Counted from the stretch's first letter, positions 1 to 10,280 are shown. The stretch is 64,000 nt of DNA from Winogradskyella sp. (GCF_028282165.1 NZ_JANQIM010000025.1:1-64000); one strand, 5' to 3'. Notes: generated by a model from the letters alone, not told the origin. Made by a program: numbers and translations.

Positions 1-250
1 ACGGTTAAACCGCCGCTTTACGGCTTCTTTTAATCCTATTTTTTGCCTACAGTCACGCAGTACACTGCTATTCGTCTTTTATTTGCTATATTCATACCTA
101 AACAAGGCAATGGCGCCTCGGCACATTTGCCAACTAACAACTAAAACGAATAGCGTTAAAAGCTTTCGTAGCTCGATCAAGACGCTGTCTTGAAACCCTA
201 CTCGCTTTACCCGCGTGACTGTTGTGCAACATTTGAAAAAACATTGAGAT

Positions 251-532
251 TTGATTAAAATATTTCAAAAGTCATTAAAGAAAGAGATTGCCGAATTGAG
301 TAATGAGATTCTGAATTTCGTTTGGTCATATAAAATTGAACATTCTGATATAAAAAGTAGCGGAGTAAAGGATGGAAAACAAATCATTACGGAATATTTA
401 GAAAATCGAGAATACGGAGTTGCTTATGAACATCTTGCATACATAATAACTGAATGCGAAATAGAATTAAAAGTCGAACAGAAAAACCGAATGGATAAAA
501 TCGCGGATAGAATGAATATTGAACCAATTTAG
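251..532 (+). CDS. small hypothetical protein, weakly MafI-immunity-like; TTG start
   Basis: 93-aa ORF; 'YLENREYGVAYEHLAYII' resembles the YLDxGEYGLAxEEL core of MafI-type immunity proteins (recall, not searched). Confidence 0.45.
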   Translation: MIKIFQKSLKKEIAELSNEILNFVWSYKIEHSDIKSSGVKDGKQIITEYLENREYGVAYEHLAYIITECEIELKVEQKNRMDKIADRMNIEPI

Positions 533-668
533 TTGCTAACTAATGAAAAAGGTACTGAATTTTTGTTTGGTTGCAAAACCTCTATTTGGCATCAATGATT
601 GGTATAGAATATTTGAAATAACGCTTTAACTTATGAGCAAATATTAAAAATTTAATCAAATAAATTAT

Positions 669-899
669 ATGAAAAACTTAGTCAAATATTTCCTTGTAGT
701 TTTTGTTATTTGCTTTTGTTCCTGTTCGGAACTTGGTCCTAACTCAAATGAATTTGTAGTGTACAAGAAGCATAAATATAATGCATATAATTATACATAT
801 AGATTAAAACCAACTAAAGGGAAAGGGAAATTATTTATAAATACTTCCGATATATTCAAAGTTGGAGACACATTGAAACTATCTGTTAATTGCAAATAA
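669..899 (+). CDS. short putative lipoprotein, possibly truncated
   Basis: signal peptide plus lipobox-like FCSCSE; 76 aa. Confidence 0.4.
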   Translation: MKNLVKYFLVVFVICFCSCSELGPNSNEFVVYKKHKYNAYNYTYRLKPTKGKGKLFINTSDIFKVGDTLKLSVNCK

Positions 900-1050
900 C
901 AATAGAATATGGAAAACGTAAACAGGATGAAACCTTAAATATGAGCGGAACGAAAACAATAATTGATTCTTGTTTGGAATGTCTAATATAAGAGGAAATC
1001 AATTCCTTGTAGCCCGAATTAATTGAAAACAAGAGAAAATGGATAAATAA

Positions 1051-1217
1051 AAACGTGCCACAACAACGTGTATAGCTCATTGCGGCTGATCCCGATAGCT
1101 ATTGGGACTAATCGGAATTGCCAAAGCCAGTTCGCACGTTGTGCTCGTGTCATTGCAATTTGCTATCTTTCCATTACGGCGGAAATCACAACAGATTTTC
1201 AGCAGTGAGCCATACAC
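1051..1217 (+). repeat. cassette-boundary-like intergenic element with inverted arms
   Basis: GTGTATAGCTCATTGC (1068-1083) and GCAGTGAGCCATACAC (1202-1217) are complementary at 14 of 16 positions. Confidence 0.6.
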
Positions 1218-1248
1218 AAAGCTGTCATACACAATTTAACCCAACAAA

Positions 1249-2130
1249 ATGAAAAAAATCTTAGCAATAATTATTCTGATTACGTTTTTAAGTTGTGAAA
1301 AAGATGATGGAAATAATTCAATTGAAATTGATAATAGCCCATTAACCCACGCTGAATTAGGGTTTGAATTAGATGAACCAGATGTGATTTTAAACGAACT
1401 CAGCAAAGGAGAGTTGAAAAAACATATAAATTCTATTTTGTTAGTAAGTTATGGAAACGCCTACCGAAAGTGGGAATTTGAATATATTGAGAATACAGAT
1501 ATGTTATCAAAAATGGTATTTTATTTGCCAAATTATCAAGGTTGCGAACAAAACGTTTACGAATTTTCATATAATGAAAATAGCTTGCTTGATAAAGTAA
1601 TTTCAACTCGGGAAAATGTTTGCAATGAATATGAGGTCATTAAAATATACACCTTTAATTATAATGACAATGGTTTATTAAAAAGTATTTTTATGGATAA
1701 TGACTTTTTTGTCGAAGAGAACTACTTTGGATATTATCCCAATGGAAAAATTAAAGAAATTTACAACGACCACAGAGGTAGAGGAGTTGAGCCAAGTTTT
1801 GGTGTACAAAAGTTTACTTATAATGATTCATTTACAAATGTAATCGAAGTAGAATCTATTGGAACAAGTACACATTACACATATAAATATTTTTACGACA
1901 ATAATACAAATCCCTTTAAAGATGTTTTTATTGGAACATCCGTCTTTATGCCATTCATTGGGCCAGCGTATTTATCAGAAAATAACGTTATTGAGATGAT
2001 TGAAAAAAATGAAAATAATATACATAACCAAGAATTTAGTACTGAATTTATATTCAATTACTCAAGTAATAATTCTTTAATTGACTACTCATCTTTAGAT
2101 AACGAAATAATCTATACAGTAAATCAATAA
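1249..2130 (+). CDS. lipoprotein with YD/RHS-like beta-strand repeats
   Basis: MKKILAIIILITFLSCEKD lipobox; repeated FxYNxNxLLxxI motifs. Confidence 0.65.
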   Translation: MKKILAIIILITFLSCEKDDGNNSIEIDNSPLTHAELGFELDEPDVILNELSKGELKKHINSILLVSYGNAYRKWEFEYIENTDMLSKMVFYLPNYQGCEQNVYEFSYNENSLLDKVISTRENVCNEYEVIKIYTFNYNDNGLLKSIFMDNDFFVEENYFGYYPNGKIKEIYNDHRGRGVEPSFGVQKFTYNDSFTNVIEVESIGTSTHYTYKYFYDNNTNPFKDVFIGTSVFMPFIGPAYLSENNVIEMIEKNENNIHNQEFSTEFIFNYSSNNSLIDYSSLDNEIIYTVNQ

Positions 2131-2299
2131 AAACCGTGTACAACAATGTGTATAAGTAATAGCGGTTGAAATGATAAAATGAGAGTATAAACATAAAACA
2201 AAGGTCAGTACGCTCTGAATTGTCAAGGTTGTGACGAACTCAAAAAAAAAGTGTCTAAAATCATAACTGACGGTTATGCTAAACGGTTACTACACATTG
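2131..2299 (+). repeat. cassette-boundary-like intergenic element with inverted arms
   Basis: AAACCGTGTACAACAATGTGTATAAGTAATAGCGG immediately after the stop; TTACTACACATTG at 2287-2299 is its inverted partner with a 3-nt gap. Confidence 0.55.
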
Positions 2300-2992
2300 A
2301 ACATAACGAGAAAAGAGTTTGAAAATAAAATCAGAAAATCTGCAATCAAATTTAAAGTTGGTGGATTTAGACCAGAAGAGTCCTTAACCGCTTCTTGGAT
2401 TGGTAATGTAACTGTAAAAGGGATCAATGAATCATGGCCTGAATCAAACGGAAAACCAATGATTCCGATTTGTCAACTAAACCTAGCTCAACTTCCAATC
2501 AGGCCAAACAATCTAAAAGATATTGAACTAATCACTTTATTTGTCGATTCAAATGAATTACCTGACGGCAAACCCAACGGACAGGGATGGTTAATCAGAA
2601 CGTACAAGAACATAAATGGTTTGGAAGAAATTGAGAAACCTGCTGTAGACTTTCCAATTAAACCATTTCAATTAAAACCTGAAGTAATTGACAATGATTT
2701 TCCATGTTGGGAAGATTGTCCAATTGAAGTCCCTGGTGAATTTGATGACGATTACCATAACTTATTTACAAATATAGAAGGAATAAAAATTGGTGGTTGG
2801 CCAACCTTAGTACAATCAGAAATTTTATGGGCTCCATTTAATCAACATCCAGCGGAACCAGAATTTGTTTTACAAATTGATTCGATTGAAAAAGCCAATT
2901 GGTATTGGGGCGATAATGGAGTGGCTTATATCGGTCGTGGAACGAAACCAAAAACTAAAGAAGATTGGACTTTTAGTTGGCAATGTTATTAA
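2276..2992 (+). CDS. DUF1963/YwqG-like protein
   Basis: 'PMIPICQLNLAQLP' and 'FVLQIDS...WYWGDNGVAYIGRG' are typical of DUF1963; the exact start is uncertain because the called ATG lies in an intergenic repeat arm. Confidence 0.6.
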   Translation: MLNGYYTLNITRKEFENKIRKSAIKFKVGGFRPEESLTASWIGNVTVKGINESWPESNGKPMIPICQLNLAQLPIRPNNLKDIELITLFVDSNELPDGKPNGQGWLIRTYKNINGLEEIEKPAVDFPIKPFQLKPEVIDNDFPCWEDCPIEVPGEFDDDYHNLFTNIEGIKIGGWPTLVQSEILWAPFNQHPAEPEFVLQIDSIEKANWYWGDNGVAYIGRGTKPKTKEDWTFSWQCY

Positions 2993-3156
2993 AAAACGTG
3001 CGGTAACACAATATATGCTCAATTTGGTTGCTGTTTTTTTGTTTCCAAAAAAGAAAAATCAATGAGTACTCCTCGACTAGGCGAGACTTTCATAAAATCG
3101 ACAACTGATAATAACAAATCTCTAAATTGGGCTAGACTCTGCCAATTATCAATACG

Positions 3157-3200
3157 ATTTTTCATTATCTTCACAAAAAAAGACAACTGCGCATAGCGCA
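3157..3200 (+). repeat. spacer repeat, copy 1
   Basis: ATTTTTCATTATCTTCACAAAAAAAGACAACTGCGCATAGCGCA. Confidence 0.75.
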
Positions 3201-3219
3201 ACATTAGGATGCATTTGAA

Positions 3220-3996
3220 ATGAAAAACATCAAATTTATTACAATTTCACTTTTTTTTATGTTTAGTTGCAGAAATGGTGAAATTTCTGAAGTAAATAAA
3301 AAGAAAGCCACTGAACTTAATAATCAAGCGGTTGAGCTAAGAATGAATGGAGAATTAGATAAAGCAATAAATCTTTATAAAAAAGCTTATGAGATAGATG
3401 AATCTAATTTAAATGTTCATTTTTCCATATTAGGAATTTATATCCAAAAAAAGGAGATAAAAAAAGCTTTTGACTTCTTAGATAAACTCTCAAAAGAACA
3501 AAAGAAAACCGTCTATTATTATCAAACCAAAGGTAACTTATTTGAATACGATGGTAAAATAGATGAGGCTAAAGAAAATTACAAAAAAGCATACGAATTG
3601 AATGAAATGGTAGAAATCAAAAATGAATCAGATTTAAATACACTCATTAATTATACTATGCTCGAAACTTTTGCTGGGCATAAGGAAAAAGCAGTGAATA
3701 GAATAAATGAAACCTTAAAATTAGAATGGCTGACTGAAGCTAATAAAGATTATTTAGAAACATTTAGAAACGAATTTGAGTTTTATCAAGGTGATGGTGC
3801 ATTAGAATTTCAAAACGAAAAAGAATTTCGAATTTGCACTAAAAATATTGATAGCTTAAAACAAATTTTAAAGGAAAATCATATTAATATTTCTGGTAGT
3901 AGTTCACCAATTGGAATTAGCGAATTCGGAGAAATAAGAGTAAATGAAAAGTTTCGAAGTAAAATTGAAAAACTTGAACTAAAAGAATGTGAATGA
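3220..3996 (+). CDS. TPR-repeat lipoprotein
   Basis: lipobox MFSCRN; TPR motifs (AINLYKKAYEIDESN, AKENYKKAYELN). Confidence 0.65.
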   Translation: MKNIKFITISLFFMFSCRNGEISEVNKKKATELNNQAVELRMNGELDKAINLYKKAYEIDESNLNVHFSILGIYIQKKEIKKAFDFLDKLSKEQKKTVYYYQTKGNLFEYDGKIDEAKENYKKAYELNEMVEIKNESDLNTLINYTMLETFAGHKEKAVNRINETLKLEWLTEANKDYLETFRNEFEFYQGDGALEFQNEKEFRICTKNIDSLKQILKENHINISGSSSPIGISEFGEIRVNEKFRSKIEKLELKECE

Positions 3997-4457
3997 AAAT
4001 GCATACAAATCAATACGATAGGGAATTAAGATATAACAAAGATGGGATTTATCAAGAGTTCAAATACTTCTTCAATCCAGTAAAACAAGAAGGCGGAACT
4101 AAAAGTATTAGTCATCACAATGGGGTTAAGATTTCCGAAAAAGACCATTCTGCCTATAAAACAGATATAAACGGTAATAAAATAGAAAAATATTCCGCCT
4201 ATTCAACTGACACCCTAAAATTAATCTCTACTCATAAATTCAACGAAAAAAATCAAATACTAGAAAATGACTATCCAACCAAACTTGAAAATTTTGAATA
4301 TGACAAGAATGGGCAGATTACAAATAAAATAATTAAAGACAAAAACGGAATTACAATTCTGAACTTCCACTACAAGAATTCATTACCTGAAAAGATAGTT
4401 AAACTTAACGGAGGAAATGAGTTAACTTTCAGATATGAATACGAATATTACAAATAA
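3993..4457 (+). CDS. hypothetical protein with YD-like repeats, translationally coupled (ATGA) to the TPR gene
   Basis: 4-nt overlap with the upstream ORF; ENFEYDKNGQITNK repeats. Confidence 0.5.
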   Translation: MKMHTNQYDRELRYNKDGIYQEFKYFFNPVKQEGGTKSISHHNGVKISEKDHSAYKTDINGNKIEKYSAYSTDTLKLISTHKFNEKNQILENDYPTKLENFEYDKNGQITNKIIKDKNGITILNFHYKNSLPEKIVKLNGGNELTFRYEYEYYK

Positions 4458-4605
4458 AAACTACTGGTAACAATGACAATAGCTGATTAGATCGGACTTT
4501 TTCTGCAACGAAACCATAGTCAAGACCGTTGGGCAAAATTGCAAAAAATGACTTGTATCCTTTCCCTTAACAGACCTTACAAACAATGGTAGACAAAATA
4601 AACTG

Positions 4606-5583
4606 ATGAGAATACTTTATATATTACTACTTATCGCTACGTTTTTAGGATGCAAACAATCCCAAAAAGAAGAAGACCGAAATCAAGAAAAGAAAGAGCG
4701 ATGGTTTTTTTGGTCAGTCGATTGGCATCCAACTAAGAAACAATTTGTAGTAGGAGGTTCTAACGATTCATTTTTAAAGTTTTTTTCTACCGATAATTTT
4801 CAAGAATTAAAAAGTATGCCTTATAAAGGAACGATTACAAAAACCAAATGGCATCCTACGAAAAGTAAATTAGCAATTTCGGTACAAGATGGGAAATCCA
4901 AATCTAAAATATTTAACGTTGACAGTGATATGATGGTCGAGCTAGATAGCATACCGAGTACTGGAGCAAGAGCCCTGGGATGGAACCAATCTGGAAATCT
5001 ATTGGCAGTGGGCGACAATGAGGGCTTTTTAACATTCTTTGATGAAAATGGGAAATTTTTAAAGAAAATAGATACTGGGCAAAAAGGTCTCATGAGTTTA
5101 GATTGGCATCCAAAAGAGAATATAATTGTTACGGTTGGCGACAAAATTTCGTTGTATAACTATGACATTAATAGCTTAAAACATTTTGAGGATAGAGATG
5201 AAGAAATGCTAATGCTTTGCGTGGCGTGGAATCCTAACGGAGAATTTTTTGTAACGGGCGACTATGGAGATTTTACAAATCACTATCCGCCATTATTACA
5301 GTATTGGACATATGAAGGGGAAAAAATAAAAACAATAGAAAAAAGTAAGGCAGAATTAAGGAACTTAAAGTGGTCTAATGATGGTGAATTATTAGCAACT
5401 GCCAGCGAAAAAATTAGACTTTGGGATAAAAATGGAAATTTAGTAGCTGAAGAAGCTACCAAAAATCTTCTTTGGGGAATAGATTGGAATAAAAACGGTA
5501 ATAAAATAATTGCCACAGATAACCAAGGGAAAATCATTTTTTGGGATAGAGACCTAAATAGGTTAAACGAATTGAAATATTGA
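4606..5583 (+). CDS. WD40-repeat lipoprotein
   Basis: lipobox LGCKQ; repeated SVDWHPTKK / LGWNQSGNLLAVGD / LKWSNDGELLATAS / IIFWDRD. Confidence 0.75.
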   Translation: MRILYILLLIATFLGCKQSQKEEDRNQEKKERWFFWSVDWHPTKKQFVVGGSNDSFLKFFSTDNFQELKSMPYKGTITKTKWHPTKSKLAISVQDGKSKSKIFNVDSDMMVELDSIPSTGARALGWNQSGNLLAVGDNEGFLTFFDENGKFLKKIDTGQKGLMSLDWHPKENIIVTVGDKISLYNYDINSLKHFEDRDEEMLMLCVAWNPNGEFFVTGDYGDFTNHYPPLLQYWTYEGEKIKTIEKSKAELRNLKWSNDGELLATASEKIRLWDKNGNLVAEEATKNLLWGIDWNKNGNKIIATDNQGKIIFWDRDLNRLNELKY

Positions 5584-5646
5584 AAAGACTGCCTACAAAA
5601 ATGGTTATAAGTAATCACCAATAAATTACTTCCCCACTTAGTACTA

Positions 5647-5677
5647 CTCGTATCACTCAAATCAATTATCTTTAGAC
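5647..5677 (+). repeat. promoter-like spacer repeat, copy 1
   Basis: CTCGTATCACTCAAATCAATTATCTTTAGAC. Confidence 0.65.
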
Positions 5678-5740
5678 TATGGCATAAAAATACACTGATG
5701 TTCCATAGCGAGCCATACCTTCAAGACGAATCACCAGACC

Positions 5741-6361
5741 ATGAAAACATTTTTAGGCATAATTCTTATACTTTTGTTCACTACTTCCTGTAAAGGTCAA
5801 ATGCAGAGAAACGTTGGCGGACCATGCGAAGATTGCGAAGCAGCCTTAGACTATAAAATACTCAATATAAAGCCAAAACCTATTGATACTTTGCCTGGAT
5901 TTCGTGAGAATGACCCAAAAATAAAAATCACGGGAACCGTATTTAAAAAAGACGGAAAAACACCAGCTGCTCAGATAATTCTATATATCTATCATGTTGA
6001 CAGAAAGGGAATATACCAAGCTAGTGCCGATCCAAAAGGATGGGAAAAACGTCACGGACAGTACAGAGGATGGCTAATGACCGACAATAATGGGCAGTAT
6101 GCGTTCTATACCTTTAGGCCCGCACCCTATCCTGAAGTGCAAGAGCCCGAACACATTCATATTTATGTAAAAGAACCGAATACGAGACCCTACTATATTG
6201 ATAGTTATCTTTTTGAGAGCGATCCAACACTCACGGACAAAATAAAAACATCTCAAAAAAAGCGTGGCGGTTCAGGAATCGTGAGACTTGACCTCCAAGA
6301 CGGAATTTGGATCGCGAAAAGAGACATCATTTTAGGACTAAATATTCTGGACTATGAATAA
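5741..6361 (+). CDS. intradiol ring-cleavage dioxygenase-like lipoprotein
   Basis: lipobox TSCKG; 'TGTVFKKDGKTPA...YIYHVDRKGIY...RGWLMTDNNGQYAFYTFRPAPYP...PEHIHIYV'. Confidence 0.7.
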   Translation: MKTFLGIILILLFTTSCKGQMQRNVGGPCEDCEAALDYKILNIKPKPIDTLPGFRENDPKIKITGTVFKKDGKTPAAQIILYIYHVDRKGIYQASADPKGWEKRHGQYRGWLMTDNNGQYAFYTFRPAPYPEVQEPEHIHIYVKEPNTRPYYIDSYLFESDPTLTDKIKTSQKKRGGSGIVRLDLQDGIWIAKRDIILGLNILDYE

Positions 6362-7181
6362 TCTAAAATCAATTGTATTACTTTCCATAGTCTTTTTAAG
6401 CTGTCAGACAAGAACCGAATTTCCTAACGTTAGTAATCAAATAGATTTTGCTTACAAACAACTAAAATATATTGATAAAGTTTCTGAAAAAAATTTACGG
6501 GGAGTTAGGTATTTCTCAAATGATAGTTTATTGATTGAAGTCATAGGGCACGAATATCGTTATAAACTAATTTACGATAGTAATAATAAGCTAACAGAAG
6601 AATACGACTGTAGAATGTACAATTGCGATGTTGGTTACAGAAAACTATTCTTTTATGACAAAAACAATAACTTCATTGGGAATTTCTATACTTTAGAGAC
6701 AGAAGTTGACAAAGACACTATTAGTTTTAAACAAACCAAATTTTATAATTCCAACAATCAGTTAATTAAGGAACTGATTCAAAGTGGAAAGAATGCTAAA
6801 GGAGAATATTTTGAAACTTGGAAAGTCTATGATTATGTGAATAATAGGATAAACAAAGAAATAGAAACTCATAATTCTGACACCATTTGGGTTGGAAATT
6901 ACTTTTATGATAAAAAGAATAACCTATCTCAAATAACTAGAAGATTTGGAGATAAATATGAAATCGAATTGTTCTTTTACAGTACATCAAATCAAATAAA
7001 AGAGCACCGAATTATGAGTAATGAGTACCAAATCGAAAAATCCACGTCATATAGCACAAACAATAATTCCACACAATACCTATACTACGACAATGGCCTT
7101 ATTAAAGAAAAGGTACATTATAATCACTTAGGAGAAGAACATTGGAAATATATTTATGAATATGAATCGAAAACAGACTAA
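6354..7181 (+). CDS. lipoprotein with YD-like repeats
   Basis: lipobox LSCQT; repeats such as KLIYDSNNKLTEEYD, KFYNSNNQLIKEL; overlaps the 5741-6361 ORF by 8 nt. Confidence 0.55.
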   Translation: MNNLKSIVLLSIVFLSCQTRTEFPNVSNQIDFAYKQLKYIDKVSEKNLRGVRYFSNDSLLIEVIGHEYRYKLIYDSNNKLTEEYDCRMYNCDVGYRKLFFYDKNNNFIGNFYTLETEVDKDTISFKQTKFYNSNNQLIKELIQSGKNAKGEYFETWKVYDYVNNRINKEIETHNSDTIWVGNYFYDKKNNLSQITRRFGDKYEIELFFYSTSNQIKEHRIMSNEYQIEKSTSYSTNNNSTQYLYYDNGLIKEKVHYNHLGEEHWKYIYEYESKTD

Positions 7182-7563
7182 GCGCAACAATCGCTACGAG
7201 CAGGTTAGAAAGATGATTCTCACAGGTTGCTAGTGCCTGCACGTATTATTATTCTAACTCAAGTGTTGATTTTAATATAGCAGAAAACCATCATAAAATG
7301 TAGAATATTATCCCGATTTTAATTATTGCCTTGCCATTTTACCTGTCATATAGATAAAATTTTAAAGAATTAATAACATAATTAATACAAAAAGAACTAG
7401 AATTAATTCTTATCTTCTTATCAAGAAACATAGATCTATTTACGTCTTGTGATCAATTCAAAATCAATAGAACCACAGCCTTAAACTAAAGGAGCAGATA
7501 GGTCAAAAAAATGGACAAGCCGAACACCATTTTACAAAGTAGGCAAATCAAAAGTCTATAAAA

Positions 7564-8157
7564 ATGATTAGAAAAGTTACGTTTATACTATTATTAGTTA
7601 TAGGAGTTTCCTGCAATCAAACAGATAATCAAAATACTACCAAACAAGAATCTAATCAAGATCACAAAATAACTCTTTTTTCATCTGAATGTATTACGGA
7701 ATCCGAAGTTGTTAAAGCTCAAGAAGAATGGGGTGCTGGAATAGTGAAAATCGGAAAAGTGTATTCCGAAGGAGGCAACTACAAACAAGCTGCTATAGAG
7801 CATATTCAAAACCTATATGGATACGACCTAAGTTCGGTTCTCTTTAAACCTACTCTAGCTTCTGAAGAGCAATTTAGGGGCACGTTTGACGCAGCTTTGT
7901 CTTACTTTGTTGGCGGAAACGAAACTTATCAAGAAGACAAAGGCTTTGCTTTGGCGCCATACACCAAAGTTCGTTGGGAAAACAGCGGAATAATAAACAA
8001 CAGTTGTAATATGGCCATTGCTATGGGCAATTATTACTTCACTAAAACAGATGGTGAAGAAGTAAAAGTCGAATATACTTTGGGATACATTAAAGATGCT
8101 ACCGGAAAGTTGCGAATTGTTGTCCATAAATCAGCTCTACCCTACAGTCCAGAGTAA
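7564..8157 (+). CDS. NTF2/SnoaL-like lipoprotein
   Basis: lipobox VSCNQ; 'ITESEVVKAQEEWGAGIVKIGK...GKLRIVVHKSALPY'. Confidence 0.5.
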   Translation: MIRKVTFILLLVIGVSCNQTDNQNTTKQESNQDHKITLFSSECITESEVVKAQEEWGAGIVKIGKVYSEGGNYKQAAIEHIQNLYGYDLSSVLFKPTLASEEQFRGTFDAALSYFVGGNETYQEDKGFALAPYTKVRWENSGIINNSCNMAIAMGNYYFTKTDGEEVKVEYTLGYIKDATGKLRIVVHKSALPYSPE

Positions 8158-8264
8158 AATAAAAAGCCGAATAAGCTAGCTATGGCAATGACTATAACTT
8201 ATTAAGCTTAATATCGATATCAATCCCGATAGTCCCGATAGCTATCGGGACAAGTATCTACGCA

Positions 8265-8310
8265 ATTTTTCATTATCTTCACAAAAAAACAGACAACTGC
8301 ACATAGCGCA
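8265..8310 (+). repeat. spacer repeat, copy 2
   Basis: ATTTTTCATTATCTTCACAAAAAAACAGACAACTGCACATAGCGCA, nearly identical to 3157-3200. Confidence 0.75.
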
Positions 8311-8332
8311 GTGTTACCACACTACCACACAT

Positions 8333-8830
8333 ATGAGAAGCAGTGTACTAATAACAATATTTTTAATTTCGATAAAAAGCTTTTCGCAAGAAAAAAGCAA
8401 AATGTTTCAGTCGGAATTTGCGCCATATACAATCCAATGTGAAAAAATTGGAAGATTATTAATTGACAAAACAGCCGGGTCAAATTTAACTGAATGGTTT
8501 GAGGGAAATGATTTAGACAAATACAAATCTGAACTCTCTGAATTTGAATCTGATATTGACAAATCTGAATTAGAAGTCACTTATTATCTATCGTTGATGA
8601 GCGAAAATCCATTGATTTATGCATTTGATTTTCGAAATGCAGAAACTGAAACACCATTCGGACAAATATATATTAGATTTATAAATCGCGAGAATATATT
8701 AGTTGATGACATAAAAATTATTACTAAATCTAAAATGGATGAAATAGAATCGGAATCTGACAATTCTGAATTGCCAAAACTTCCACCTCCACCAAAACCA
8801 CCAAAAGAAAAAAAGAAAAGTGGAAATTAA
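8333..8830 (+). CDS. hypothetical exported protein with Pro/Lys-rich tail
   Basis: signal peptide; C-terminal KLPPPPKPPKEKKK. Confidence 0.45.
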   Translation: MRSSVLITIFLISIKSFSQEKSKMFQSEFAPYTIQCEKIGRLLIDKTAGSNLTEWFEGNDLDKYKSELSEFESDIDKSELEVTYYLSLMSENPLIYAFDFRNAETETPFGQIYIRFINRENILVDDIKIITKSKMDEIESESDNSELPKLPPPPKPPKEKKKSGN

Positions 8831-9026
8831 AGTACATGTGGTAACAATATATAACCGCAATTATGGCAATGTTTATACTATAAAGCTTAAAGGTCACCCA
8901 AAAGCTTAAAACCACTAAATCAGAAAATCTTTCACTTCCCAAACAATTAATCTGCCTTTATTTGCTAACTTGCGTATAAAAGCAACAAACTAAACCCGAG
9001 CATTAGTAAACCTAAAAAACTAAGAA

Positions 9027-10280
9027 ATGACAAAAAAACTACTATTGATTTTTACATTACTTGTAAGCCTTATTACTTGGGGGCAAACCTATGTGAGCGG
9101 CGGCATCAACCAAGACACATTTTGGACACTGCAAAACAGTCCCTACATCATAACCGGGGATACTGTTATCTTTGGTGACAACACGCTAACCATAGAGCCA
9201 GGGGTTGTTGTGAGATTCGATAATGACGTTCAGTTACGTATACAAGGCTCGCTCATTGCCATAGGGGATAGTTCTAATACTATAATATTCACTTCTAATG
9301 ATCCCAATCCTCAAAGAGGATCGTGGCATGAAATAAATCTCGAATTCAATGCTGTATTACAGTTAGATTATGTTGAAATGGAATATGCAGACAATGCTTT
9401 GTATTATAGCTATATAAATACATCGAGCTATATTAGGAATTCAATTTTTCAATCTAACAACAATGCGATTGAAGCAGAATCTGGCGGACAGTTTGCATTA
9501 ACCATAGAATCTGTTAGGTTTATCGATAATGATAAAGGAGTTTCTAATTATCACGATGATTTAACTTTATTGAATTGTGAATTTATAAATAATAGAATTG
9601 GTGCAGAATTAGTAGAAAGCAACGTCGATTCATGCCTGTTCGAACAGAATTCTGAAATTGGTCTTGACGGCCATACATCCACAATTCAAAACTCCACCTT
9701 TATATTTAATAATATTGGATTAGAGCAAAGTTTTAGTGGCGGAATCGATTCGTCTATTATGATAGGAAATACCATTAAGGATAATTCAATTGGTGTTAAG
9801 ATAAGAGGTAATAATCCCATGGCAACATTTACAAATAATACCGTATGCAATAATACCATATATAACATAGAAAATACAAGTTCTTTTAGTGGGCACGACT
9901 TATCCGATAATTGTTGGTGTACAAGTGATACCAATGAAATAGAAGACAGCATTTTTCATGGCTTGGATGACATTAATTTTGGAGTTGTTACTTTTACCCC
10001 AACTGCTACAGGATGTCCAGATTCTACATTAAGTGTTACCGATGTACTTGAATCAAATAACGGCAATTTATTTTACCCAAATCCAATTATCGAGGAATTG
10101 CATTTTTTTGATGACTTTAAGAAAGTCTATGAGATTTACGCAATAAGTGGTGTCCTTGTAGAAAAAGGGGCCGCTATTGGTAAAATCAATCTTTCTAATC
10201 TTAATGCAGGATTATATGTGATAAAAGTAGAAATAGTGGACCAATCGAAAACAATAATTAATAAGCTTATTAAGAATTAA
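9027..10280 (+). CDS. parallel beta-helix (PbH1-like) secreted protein with T9SS type A sorting domain
   Basis: signal peptide; NSIFQSNNNAIEAE-type repeats; C-terminal FYPNPI...ISGVLVEKG...LNAGLYVIKV...KLIKN. Confidence 0.75.
   Translation: MTKKLLLIFTLLVSLITWGQTYVSGGINQDTFWTLQNSPYIITGDTVIFGDNTLTIEPGVVVRFDNDVQLRIQGSLIAIGDSSNTIIFTSNDPNPQRGSWHEINLEFNAVLQLDYVEMEYADNALYYSYINTSSYIRNSIFQSNNNAIEAESGGQFALTIESVRFIDNDKGVSNYHDDLTLLNCEFINNRIGAELVESNVDSCLFEQNSEIGLDGHTSTIQNSTFIFNNIGLEQSFSGGIDSSIMIGNTIKDNSIGVKIRGNNPMATFTNNTVCNNTIYNIENTSSFSGHDLSDNCWCTSDTNEIEDSIFHGLDDINFGVVTFTPTATGCPDSTLSVTDVLESNNGNLFYPNPIIEELHFFDDFKKVYEIYAISGVLVEKGAAIGKINLSNLNAGLYVIKVEIVDQSKTIINKLIKN

Noticed and set aside
8221-8252. CCCGATAGCTATCGGG palindrome as a specific operator
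   Set aside because: Similar CCCGATAGCTATNGGG strings recur elsewhere (e.g. near 1090) and look like a common short intergenic repeat, not a dedicated site.
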